From: Nanobdellota archaeon
GTDB lineage: Archaea; Nanobdellota; Nanobdellia; Pacearchaeales; GW2011-AR1
Direction of reading: 5' to 3'
Assembly (NCBI GenBank): GCA_030647095.1
Contig: JAUSKH010000009.1
Coordinates: 1-38,913 of the forward strand
Length of the DNA stretch: 38,913 nt
Shown here one piece after another: positions 26,287 through 34,623 of the stretch (the stretch's first letter is position 1; each line of letters opens with the position of its first letter). Made by a program: the position numbers and the translations under genes. The notes beneath the pieces are model-generated. The model was not told the DNA's origin. It did no database searches and saw nothing but the letters and a program-made list of their open reading frames with translations.

Positions 26287-27105
26287 TTAAGATCTCAAAA
26301 CATCCTTTCTAGTATCTTTCCTTATTCTTATTCTATGTTTCAATGCCTCTCTAGAAGCCCTATCGCTTGTCTGCGCCAATAGTCTCTCATCTTCATCTAT
26401 CAAAGTCGTCAAACGGGCAGCTTCTGCACGTTTATTGACTTCATCCGCACTATGTAAAGAAGACATAAACCTCCTAACACGTACTTCTTTATCAAATAAT
26501 AACAAAACCCCAGATATAATCGCGATTATTATATACAACCACCCAAGATTATATCCATAAGGTCCGCTATTAGCCAATTCATCCCATCTCATATAACCCA
26601 AACCAGCAAATATAACTAGAAAAGCAGTCCATCCGACTTTTCTGATAACAGTACTATCCATTCCTTCTATAAAGAAAAAACCAATCACAAAGGGGAGTAT
26701 AGCAGAAATAAACACTGCAAGCGTCCCATAAGGCAACCATATAAAATTGATTATATCAGCAGTAGTCAAATATCGAACTCCAATCAATGGAACAATAATA
26801 GAAATAATCAATACAACCGCTTTATTATCTCCAAAATTAGGTGCTCTTTTTATAACTGAATGCACAATAGCAAAAAGCAGAATAAACACTAAAAACTTTA
26901 TCATTACTATCTCTCCTGAAGCTAGACCTCCAGCAGGAGCAACATCTCCAACAATAAATGCCATACCCTGTTCTACCCCTCTTATTATATTGCTAGTTCC
27001 CCCATAACTACTACCATAATAAGGGGCAGCAGATACAATTCCAGATAAGAAAATAATACCTAAAAATATCAATAGAATAGAATATAATTTCACTCTTTCT
27101 TTCAT
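26287..27105 (-). CDS. Signal-peptide/polytopic membrane protein, array member 1
   Basis: Start taken at MKERVKLYS (track start 27150 is extended); IIVPLIGVRYLTTADIINFIWLPYGTLAVFISAILPFVIGFFFIEGMDS parallels member 2. Confidence 0.8.
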   Translation of the reverse strand: MKERVKLYSILLIFLGIIFLSGIVSAAPYYGSSYGGTSNIIRGVEQGMAFIVGDVAPAGGLASGEIVMIKFLVFILLFAIVHSVIKRAPNFGDNKAVVLIISIIVPLIGVRYLTTADIINFIWLPYGTLAVFISAILPFVIGFFFIEGMDSTVIRKVGWTAFLVIFAGLGYMRWDELANSGPYGYNLGWLYIIIAIISGVLLLFDKEVRVRRFMSSLHSADEVNKRAEAARLTTLIDEDERLLAQTSDRASREALKHRIRIRKDTRKDVLRS

Positions 27106-27142
27106 CTCACTCCAACATAAATAAAGTTTATAAATATTTGTT

Positions 27143-27300
27143 ATCGACAATTCTGTTGATTATAGGGGTTAACTTTAAAGAAGTTCGAAAATCAAAGTTA
27201 ATCACTATAGGTCACAAAAAGCAAAATTTTCGTATTAGAGAATTCTGGACAAATAAGAAGCATAACTAACAGAATTATGGAGAATTCGGTTGATTGTGTT
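27143..27300. repeat. Imperfect palindromic intergenic repeat related to 31557-31652
   Basis: Shared ATCGACAATTCTG, TAGGTCACAAAAAGC (inverted), GTATTARAGAAKTCTRGAMAAATAARAAGCATAAYTAACAGAATTAT. Confidence 0.7.
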
Positions 27301-27317
27301 GCCGTTAATTCGAATTG

Positions 27318-27408
27318 TCAAGATGCTTAAAGCATTGCATCTTGAGCACCCAAGATTTAAAGTCCTCAATAAATCTTGCTGTCTCCAGACAGAGAATTAG
27401 GAACTAAA
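27318..27408. repeat. Two CAAGA...TCTTG hairpins in tandem
   Basis: CAAGATGCTTAAAGCATTGCATCTTG and CAAGATTTAAAGTCCTCAATAAATCTTG. Confidence 0.7.
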
Positions 27409-27449
27409 TTATAACTTAATTATTCTAATTCTCTGTATCTATAAAAGAT

Positions 27450-28253
27450 TTATGTCTTTAATAAATCTCTCATCTTCTTTTCTAAATCTTTAATCTGGCG
27501 CTTAGCAGTATTTACTACAGCAGGTGTACTTGCTGGATTTGTAATAACTTGTCTCCAGTTTTGTATATCTGTCTGTAACCGAGAAACACCCAAAGCGTTA
27601 AGCTCTGCTCCTTTTTGCTCAATTGCCATCATCAAAAACTTTGCATGTATTGTTCTATCAAAAACAAAGGATAAAAGAGAAAGTCCTGCAGTAATGACAT
27701 ATATCCATCCTAAATTAAAAGAGGATCCGTTAGCCAAATCGCTCCATCTACTAATTGCTAAACCCATAAACAAAACTACAAAAAATATCCATCCTACTCT
27801 TCTGATAATACGACTATCAAAACTTTCAACAAAGAAAAAATAGATAATAAATGGTAACAAAGTAGTTAGAGCGATTCCAACTACTCCAGAAGGCAACCAA
27901 ACTAAATTCACTAAAGCGACTGTTGTTAAAAATCTAGTTCCTAATATTGCAACAATAATAGTAATAATCCATGTAACAACAGGTCTATCGCTAATACCTG
28001 GAACTTTATCTACAGCAATATATAAGACTGCAAGCATAACAAAGAACAAAAGAACCTTAACAAAGAATAAACTCGAATCTAATCCATCAGCTCCTAGAGT
28101 ATATTGAAAAATGGGTTTAACTGTATCAATAGCGTCACTCAAAAAACTATCAACCTGACTATTGAATCCAGCCGCAGAAACAACACTAACTAAAAATACT
28201 GTAAATACCAATGAAGCAATTAAAAATAATGCTCCATACTTCACCTCTCTCAT
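27450..28253 (-). CDS. Signal-peptide/polytopic membrane protein, array member 2
   Basis: VVSAAGFNSQ; IIVAILGTRFLTTVALVNLVWLPSGVVGIALTTLLPFIIYFFFVESFDS. Confidence 0.85.
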   Translation of the reverse strand: MREVKYGALFLIASLVFTVFLVSVVSAAGFNSQVDSFLSDAIDTVKPIFQYTLGADGLDSSLFFVKVLLFFVMLAVLYIAVDKVPGISDRPVVTWIITIIVAILGTRFLTTVALVNLVWLPSGVVGIALTTLLPFIIYFFFVESFDSRIIRRVGWIFFVVLFMGLAISRWSDLANGSSFNLGWIYVITAGLSLLSFVFDRTIHAKFLMMAIEQKGAELNALGVSRLQTDIQNWRQVITNPASTPAVVNTAKRQIKDLEKKMRDLLKT

Positions 28254-28341
28254 ACCAACTTATAAGAATAAAGAGTATTTAAATATTTCTCAGAAATAAT
28301 ACTACTTTTAACAAAGAAAAACAAATCCTAGAATTATAATA

Positions 28342-29091
28342 TTAAATTCCGCCTTTCCAATCAGATCTTCTTTTTTTCTTCGATGCAAAACTATCAACGG
28401 CTGCAGCATCAGTATATGTTTTTAATGTAGACAAATGAACAGCCTCTTGGTATCTAGATTTAACTGTATTCTGCTCTTCTCTCCTAGCATAAGCAAGTAT
28501 CCTTCTATCAAGTCCCAAAATCCATAATACTGCAAGGATTATAAAACCAATATAAATCCATCCTTCCCACTGTCCAATTATTTTAACTCCTCCAGTCACA
28601 CCAAATATTCCATCAATTAATTTCCAGATAAGAAATACAACGAAAGCACCCCACATAACTTTACTTAACAAAATACCGCCAACTCCTCCATTTTTATAAA
28701 TTTCCATGCTAAAGAACACTAAAATCACAAGAGGTATTACCGCACTTAAAACAATTCCCAATGCTCCATAAGAAGCAAGAGTAGTATAAACATCGGAAGG
28801 CGTTAAATATGCTGTTGCTAAAAAACCAATAATAAGAGCAATAACAAATCTTAAACTAGTGTGGAGATTCTCAAAAAGACTAATTAAACCAAGTACAGCA
28901 AATATAATCAGTGTAAGCAATATCAAAAAAAGGTATTTTGCAACATTTATACTTAAATTGCCTTGCTGCCAATCACTAAACATTGATTTAACAGGATCGA
29001 AAATAGTAGAAGCTGCAAGAACTCCTTCAATAAAAATAACAGAAAGAACTAGTGAAAATGCAAGAAATAAGAATAGTTTTTTTGTTTTCAT
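28342..29091 (-). CDS. Signal-peptide/polytopic membrane protein, array member 3
   Basis: DPVKSMFSDWQQGNLSINVAKYLF; IGFLATAYLTPSDVYTTLASYGALG; close paralog of member 4. Confidence 0.85.
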   Translation of the reverse strand: MKTKKLFLFLAFSLVLSVIFIEGVLAASTIFDPVKSMFSDWQQGNLSINVAKYLFLILLTLIIFAVLGLISLFENLHTSLRFVIALIIGFLATAYLTPSDVYTTLASYGALGIVLSAVIPLVILVFFSMEIYKNGGVGGILLSKVMWGAFVVFLIWKLIDGIFGVTGGVKIIGQWEGWIYIGFIILAVLWILGLDRRILAYARREEQNTVKSRYQEAVHLSTLKTYTDAAAVDSFASKKKRRSDWKGGI

Positions 29092-29108
29092 AAATTTTTC
29101 TCTAGATT

Positions 29109-29837
29109 TTATATGCCGTCTCCTGCGACATTCTCCATAGACTTTGCTTCTGTCTTCCTCTTTGCATCTTGCTCTTCAATTTGCTTTTTGAAAAGATCTA
29201 CTTCTGCATGAATCTCTTCTTTAAACATCCATCTTACGAATCTCCTCTCAGCAAATATCCAGGCTATAGAAGCGATTATAAAACCAATATATCCCCATCC
29301 TTCTGCTAAACTAATTACTCTAGTTCCAGTAGTTATGCCAAACATTCCATCAAGAAGCTTCCATATAAGAAATATAACAAAAGCCACCCACAATAATTTA
29401 GAGAAGATTCTTCCACCTATTCCTCCATCTTTTGCTATCTGGATAGAAAAGAAAAGAAGAATAGCAAATGGTATTGCTGCACTTAACGCAAAACCCAACG
29501 CGCTATACGAAGCAAGTGTTGTATAAACATCAGAAGGCGTTAAATAAGCTGTTGCTAAAAATCCAACAATTGCCGCAGCGATTGCCTTGACAGGTCCTCT
29601 CCCAGGTTTTTTCAGTCCAGGAAAGAAGTCAAAAACACCATAAATAAAAATAGCAAGTAAAACAAAAATAAGATATTTCGCAATGTTAACACTCAAGTTC
29701 CCTTGTTGCCAATCAGAAAACATTGATTTAACAGGATCGAAAATTGCACTAGCATCTGCGGCAGATACAACTTGAATCATCACTAATGATAATACTAATG
29801 CAAAAACAAAAGTACTCATCACCCTTCCTTTATTCAT
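29109..29837 (-). CDS. Signal-peptide/polytopic membrane protein, array member 4
   Basis: DPVKSMFSDWQQGNLSVNIAKYLI; VGFLATAYLTPSDVYTTLASYSALG; EGWGYIGFIIASIAWI. Confidence 0.85.
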   Translation of the reverse strand: MNKGRVMSTFVFALVLSLVMIQVVSAADASAIFDPVKSMFSDWQQGNLSVNIAKYLIFVLLAIFIYGVFDFFPGLKKPGRGPVKAIAAAIVGFLATAYLTPSDVYTTLASYSALGFALSAAIPFAILLFFSIQIAKDGGIGGRIFSKLLWVAFVIFLIWKLLDGMFGITTGTRVISLAEGWGYIGFIIASIAWIFAERRFVRWMFKEEIHAEVDLFKKQIEEQDAKRKTEAKSMENVAGDGI

Positions 29838-29909
29838 ACCTTTTCAAACCAGAACCACTTTATAAATTTTTCTTAAAAACATTCATCACAGAAATCTAGT
29901 AAAAATAAG

Positions 29910-30044
29910 CCTATAGTCAAGGACATGAACATTTCCCTAGTTTGTCATTGACTACATCAAGATTTATAATTTGTGAGCAAATCTTGTGTACTCAAGAACT
30001 CTCAGTTCTTGACATTTAGGGAAAGACTTGTATCTTTCACTATA
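29910..30044. repeat. Nested palindrome repeat, copy 2, with a 60-nt hairpin-pair insertion at 29955-30014
   Basis: Same flanks as 19931-20010; insertion CATCAAGATTTATAATTTGTGAGCAAATCTTGTGTACTCAAGAACTCTCAGTTCTTGACA. Confidence 0.8.
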
Positions 30045-30090
30045 TCTTCAACAAACGAACATTTTTAAAATACTTAACACTCTTTTCAAC

Positions 30091-30774
30091 ATGAAAAAAA
30101 CAAGCGTAGTAATATCAACAATCCTAATAATATTTATTTCGCTATCTATTTTTTCTTTTACCATATCAAAAGCACAGGAAGTAGATGTAAGCGATCCATC
30201 TCAAGTAATTGGTCAGGAGTTTGGAATAAACGCCAGCAAAATTCCAACAAGTCCAGACCAAATTCAGCAAGATTACTTACAAAAAGAATGGACTAATATT
30301 ATAGCTAATAACACTTATGTTAGTCCTATACATAGAGCTTTAATAAAATCCTCTCCAGTTTTTTTAATCTTATTCGGGTATCCTTATGAAATATCTCTTA
30401 CTTTACTAATAATATTTATACTTTGGCTATTCTTCATAGTACAAAGTACAAAAATAATAGAAAGCTTAGGCTTAGTAAAAGGCTGGACAGCTATATTAAT
30501 AGGAATAGCTTTCGCAGTTATTCTTGCTCAATTAAAAATATTCAAAATAATTGCAACATCCACATTAAATCTTATACAAAAAAGTGATAATTGGTGGATG
30601 CACCTTATTTTATGGGTAGTTGTTCTAGGAGTCCTTGCTTGCGCATATGTTTTCTCATCTATACTTGCCAAAAACTTAAAAGAAAAACATAAATCTAAAG
30701 TCGAACAAGAATCAGAACAAAAATTGAAAGAAATAAAAGGAGTTACAGAAGGAATGCACGAAGTTTCCTCCTAA
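30091..30774 (+). CDS. Signal-peptide/polytopic membrane protein, array member 5 (divergent, opposite strand)
   Basis: Start taken at MKKTSVVISTIL; track start 30028 reads through the repeat; several TM segments, acidic/basic C-tail. Confidence 0.75.
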   Translation: MKKTSVVISTILIIFISLSIFSFTISKAQEVDVSDPSQVIGQEFGINASKIPTSPDQIQQDYLQKEWTNIIANNTYVSPIHRALIKSSPVFLILFGYPYEISLTLLIIFILWLFFIVQSTKIIESLGLVKGWTAILIGIAFAVILAQLKIFKIIATSTLNLIQKSDNWWMHLILWVVVLGVLACAYVFSSILAKNLKEKHKSKVEQESEQKLKEIKGVTEGMHEVSS

Positions 30775-30846
30775 ATATCACCAAACCCTTCTGGTTTGTC
30801 TTGGTTTGGGGAGAACCGGGAGAAATCTACAGCTTTCTCACGTGTA

Positions 30847-31521
30847 TTAATCGTTGTCGGAAAAAGTTTCTCTTTCTATTTTCCCAATCTCACCTGCAAA
30901 ACCAATATTCTGTCCCACTTTCTCAGCACTTAAAACTCCTTCCTGCTTCTTTAATTTTTTAGTTAATTTAAGTACCACAAACAAAAACGCAACCAAAAGG
31001 ATTATCATCAAAAATAGCCTCAGTAAAACGTACTTTTCAAATAAGCCGAAAAAACTGCCAAAACTGAATAGCAATACTGCCATAAAACGAATAGCTCCAG
31101 TAAGTGCTATCAACGTTGTAACAATAGCACTTACAACTAACGCCTTAATAGGCTTATCAAAAGTAGGAATTATTCTCACAACAGACATTATAAATGCAAA
31201 TACCGCAATCCAAAGAGCAATCAGAATAACAAATGTTTGTAATTCTATTTTATCTACTTCTCTCAAACCAAATATAATTTTTGCAGCAATCTGCAACCCT
31301 TCAGGTATCACTACATTCTGCTCTAAAACTTTATTAGTACTATCTGCAAAACCAGAAGAAACAGTGCTTAAATTACCACTAATATCCTTTAAACCAGTTA
31401 TACTCCCATTACCAGAAGTATTTCCTCCAGAAACAGCAGCACTACTTGGATCTAAATCTGTTGCAAAAGAACTAAGAATAATAAGACAAATTACTATGCT
31501 AAAAATCAATCCTTTTTTCAT
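30847..31521 (-). CDS. Signal-peptide/polytopic membrane protein, array member 6
   Basis: MKKGLIFSIVICLIILSSFA; IIPTFDKPIKALVVSAIVTTLIALTGAIRFM parallels the conserved core of the other members. Confidence 0.75.
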   Translation of the reverse strand: MKKGLIFSIVICLIILSSFATDLDPSSAAVSGGNTSGNGSITGLKDISGNLSTVSSGFADSTNKVLEQNVVIPEGLQIAAKIIFGLREVDKIELQTFVILIALWIAVFAFIMSVVRIIPTFDKPIKALVVSAIVTTLIALTGAIRFMAVLLFSFGSFFGLFEKYVLLRLFLMIILLVAFLFVVLKLTKKLKKQEGVLSAEKVGQNIGFAGEIGKIERETFSDND

Positions 31522-31556
31522 CTCTTAACAAATAAGATTCAGTTTAAATCACTTTC

Positions 31557-31652
31557 TATCGACAATTCTGCTTTTTGTGACCTAATCAACAGAATTGTCG
31601 TATTAAAGAAGTCTAGAAAAATAAAAAGCATAATTAACAGAATTATTTATAA
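31557..31652. repeat. Palindromic repeat CGACAATTCTG...CAGAATTGTCG plus conserved right flank
   Basis: Perfect 11-bp inverted repeat; right flank matches 27229 onward. Confidence 0.75.
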
Positions 31653-31654
31653 GA

Positions 31655-31897
31655 TTACTTTCTAACCTTTAGTCTTTCTTCTTTTAATCTTTTCAATATA
31701 TTCTTTCCCTCAGAAGTCTTATTTAAATTCCCAAAGAACTCCCTAGTATTTTGTATTTGGGAATTAATAACAATATTCTGTTGTTTGCTCCAGATTTCGT
31801 CATCAACGCTTTTCATATAAGATACCCAAAACTTAACAAAGTTCTCTCTATCTTCCTTATTTGTTTTGCCTGGTTTCATATATAATCTATTGTTCAT
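31655..31897 (-). CDS. 80-aa hypothetical partner of nucleotidyltransferase
   Basis: TAATG stop/start overlap with the upstream NTase gene. Confidence 0.65.
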   Translation of the reverse strand: MNNRLYMKPGKTNKEDRENFVKFWVSYMKSVDDEIWSKQQNIVINSQIQNTREFFGNLNKTSEGKNILKRLKEERLKVRK

Positions 31898-32487
31898 TAC
31901 AAATTTCTCCTTAATTTTATTAGTTCCCTATATTTATTAACTTTCTCTAAATCAATTTTACCTTTAAATAACTCTTCTATATGTAAGGCATCCTCAACAT
32001 CTTTATCAGAAGCTAGATAATATTTCTTAAAGGCAATCTGCCTCTCTAAAGAGGAAATTCTTATTTCTCCAATTTTCAAAACAACTGTTAAATAATTACC
32101 AAATGTTTCCTGATCTAAGTCATCTTTAGGATATTTTATTTCAAAATTAGGAGCATAGTTGCCTGATTCAGCAAACCTAATAGCTAAACCATCTTCAAGA
32201 TAACTAAGTATCTCCTTTTCGCTCTCTCCATTTAAACACCAAAAATCTTTTTTAACCAGTTCTTTATAAAATTCAGAAAAAGTCTCTTTTTTCATAGGTT
32301 TAATAAAAACATCTATGTCTTCTGTTGCTCTTGTTCTACCAAGCAAGATAGATACATAACCTGAAATTATAACATAATCTACGTATTTCTCTAATATTTT
32401 AAGGAACTTAACTACAAAAATGTCCAATTCACTTGGTATCTTATCAAGGGCAAATATTTTATTATCTTCTAATCTCATTGCAAACAA
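31897..32487 (-). CDS. Nucleotidyltransferase (DUF6036/AbiEii-like)
   Basis: VDYVIISGYVSILLGRTRATEDIDVFIKP = hG[G/S]...DxD NTase core; IAFKKYYLASDKDVEDALHI. Confidence 0.8.
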   Translation of the reverse strand: MFAMRLEDNKIFALDKIPSELDIFVVKFLKILEKYVDYVIISGYVSILLGRTRATEDIDVFIKPMKKETFSEFYKELVKKDFWCLNGESEKEILSYLEDGLAIRFAESGNYAPNFEIKYPKDDLDQETFGNYLTVVLKIGEIRISSLERQIAFKKYYLASDKDVEDALHIEELFKGKIDLEKVNKYRELIKLRRNL

Positions 32488-32530
32488 GAATAACCAAAAT
32501 ATAAAAATCTAAGTTACACTTCAATAATAA

Positions 32531-33541
32531 CTAAAACAACTTCCTTTGAGATTCCTGCTTCTTTGCCTCTTTAATCTTTTCCAATTGCTTTTCAACTCTC
32601 TCTAAAGAAAAATCATGCCTATTAACTAAAATCTCTTTTATTTTCTCTTCGTTCAACTTAGGAAAATTAACTTTTACATGCTCAACATTTGGTTTCTTAA
32701 AAATTTCAAAAACTTCCTTCCAATCAAAATCAATCTGATGTTCCACCTCGCGAAAAATTTCCACAGGATACTTTCTTGATCTAACTAAAGCAAGTGCCTT
32801 TTTAGGTCCAATACCTTTCACACCACCTTGATTAAAATCAGTTCCAACTAAAATGGCTAAACTTATCAATCTATCAGCATCGATTTCCAAAGAATTTAGC
32901 ACAGCTTGGTATTCAATCATTTCAGGTGCAATATAAACAAAATCTCCATTACTTAATTTACGTTTTCGCGCAAGAGTCAAATTCTGTATCAAACGTGAAG
33001 CACCAACAACAAGTGCATCATAATCCTGACTTCCTACAGCCCAAGCTTCACCATCTCTAACAAGCTGCGCACATTGCATCTCTCCCTCACCAGGCGCCTG
33101 TATAACTGCAACTCCTATCGCTTCTAATAACTCTTTACTCTCTTCAATCATCTGCTTATTTAACTTTCCAAAAGCCTTAGCATATTTTCCCATTGCTTCA
33201 ACATTTTCCTCATCTTTAGCCTCCTCATACTTAACCCTTGCAGTTTCCTTTGCCAAATCCCTCTTTTCATGCGTCTTTCCTTTTAACACATGGTAATCGC
33301 CATCAAAAACATAAACAAGTTTTATCCCATCAGCAATCAAAGCAACATTTCTATAAAATAATCCAGATAAATGAGAAGTTACATTTCCTTTAGAATCCAT
33401 AAGAGGCGTTCCGTCAGGCTGTCTTACGCTAGACAAGAATTGATAAATTGCATTAAAAGCATCTACCGCAACAATCTTCCCACTAAGGTCTTTCAGTGCA
33501 AGCTCTTTTCTAGGAACAATATCTCCTATTTGTAAACCCAT
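32531..33541 (-). CDS. fen: Flap endonuclease FEN1
   Basis: VAVDAFNAIYQFLS, YVFDGDYHVLK, APGEGEMQCAQLVRDGEAWAVGSQDYDALVVGA, LVGTDFNQGGVKGIGPKKALALV. Confidence 0.97.
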   Translation of the reverse strand: MGLQIGDIVPRKELALKDLSGKIVAVDAFNAIYQFLSSVRQPDGTPLMDSKGNVTSHLSGLFYRNVALIADGIKLVYVFDGDYHVLKGKTHEKRDLAKETARVKYEEAKDEENVEAMGKYAKAFGKLNKQMIEESKELLEAIGVAVIQAPGEGEMQCAQLVRDGEAWAVGSQDYDALVVGASRLIQNLTLARKRKLSNGDFVYIAPEMIEYQAVLNSLEIDADRLISLAILVGTDFNQGGVKGIGPKKALALVRSRKYPVEIFREVEHQIDFDWKEVFEIFKKPNVEHVKVNFPKLNEEKIKEILVNRHDFSLERVEKQLEKIKEAKKQESQRKLF

Positions 33542-33576
33542 ATAAAAAAAAGAAATATCTAACTAATAAATCTATC

Positions 33577-33993
33577 CTAATTAGACCTAACAAAACTCAT
33601 CAACTCTCTTGCTTTTGTAATATGCTGGTTAGGATTTTTAGAACAATTACATTCAGCTAACTCAAAAGCAAGTGCACACTCTTCATAAAATTCTCTATCT
33701 TCATCAGTTACTCTAACAGGCACATTATTCTCATAAACGGCTATATCAGGGACAGCGATAGCCAAATTCTCTAATCTGAATCCTTCTTCTCCCAATCTAT
33801 GAATCATTAAACTTCCTTTATTATTCCCATTTCTAACTAAATATTGAGATGTAGCCTTTCTTCTTCCAGCCAAATCACTTCTTGTACTGGCAATTGTTAC
33901 ACCAACTCGAGGTATAGCAGAATAACCATTAACTCCCAAATTTACTTCTGGTAATTCTACAATATATTTATTTCTTATTACTTCTTTAACCAT
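33577..33993 (-). CDS. Hypothetical protein
   Basis: 138-aa intact ORF. Confidence 0.65.
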   Translation of the reverse strand: MVKEVIRNKYIVELPEVNLGVNGYSAIPRVGVTIASTRSDLAGRRKATSQYLVRNGNNKGSLMIHRLGEEGFRLENLAIAVPDIAVYENNVPVRVTDEDREFYEECALAFELAECNCSKNPNQHITKARELMSFVRSN

Positions 33994-34046
33994 AAACTTC
34001 CTTTGATTAAACCTTTTTAAACACTCCTATTTTAACTACTAATAAG

Positions 34047-34187
34047 TACTTCTATAGAATGCTTTGAATAACTCTCAAAACTTTCTATAGAGGACTTTGA
34101 ATAACCTACGTTTTCCCCTTCTTTCAAAGTCCTTCTTAGAGGGTTTTGAAAGGTTTTTGAAGATTTTTCAAAACCTTCTATATACTA
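34047..34187. repeat. Direct and inverted repeat block (CTATAGARNRCTTTGAATAAC x2, AGGACTTTGAA/TTCAAAGTCCT)
   Basis: Read directly; CAAAAC...GTTTTG outer arms. Confidence 0.75.
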
Positions 34188-34590
34188 TTAATTGGTGATC
34201 CTTAACTTCTACATTCAAACCGCGATTATAAGAACTTATATCTCCTCGAAGTTCATTTAAAATCAAAGAAAAAAATTCCCCTCTCTTTTCTTCTCCACTA
34301 GGATAAACCTGACCATGACTAACAATTTTCCTTACTTTCTTTTGAGGTCCTCTAACTTTACTCACATAATTAGCATTTACCCTATATTTACCTCTATCTG
34401 GTCCATCTTCTATCTTATCCACAAAAACCTTAATTGAAATATCCTTTAATCCTCCCCTTTCTTCAGCAGATAGAAGAGCATTAGATACAATACTAGCTAT
34501 AAACTCGTCCATCGTTGTTGCTGTTTGCCAATCAACTGGTTGACCCATTCTTACAAGCAAGAAACTGCCTTTTAAAATCCTTCTAAACAA
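34168..34590 (-). CDS. Hypothetical protein
   Basis: 140-aa ORF divergent from PolB. Confidence 0.65.
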   Translation of the reverse strand: MFRRILKGSFLLVRMGQPVDWQTATTMDEFIASIVSNALLSAEERGGLKDISIKVFVDKIEDGPDRGKYRVNANYVSKVRGPQKKVRKIVSHGQVYPSGEEKRGEFFSLILNELRGDISSYNRGLNVEVKDHQLIVYRRF

Positions 34591-34623
34591 ATATCTTATA
34601 AACCTCTTGTCCTTAAAAAAGCT

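Noticed and set aside
26747-27007. 86-aa plus-strand ORF and similar ORFs at 28859-29140 and 29335-29526
   Set aside because: Antisense to array membrane proteins; compositional shadows.
30854-31528. 224-aa plus-strand ORF
   Set aside because: Antisense, same span as membrane-protein member 6 whose signal peptide and TM pattern are coherent; the plus frame is low-complexity Ser/Thr/Asn-rich.
27143-31652. Considered whether the interspersed repeats form a CRISPR array
   Set aside because: Repeats are palindromic, unequally spaced and separated by genes; no regular repeat-spacer periodicity and no cas genes.
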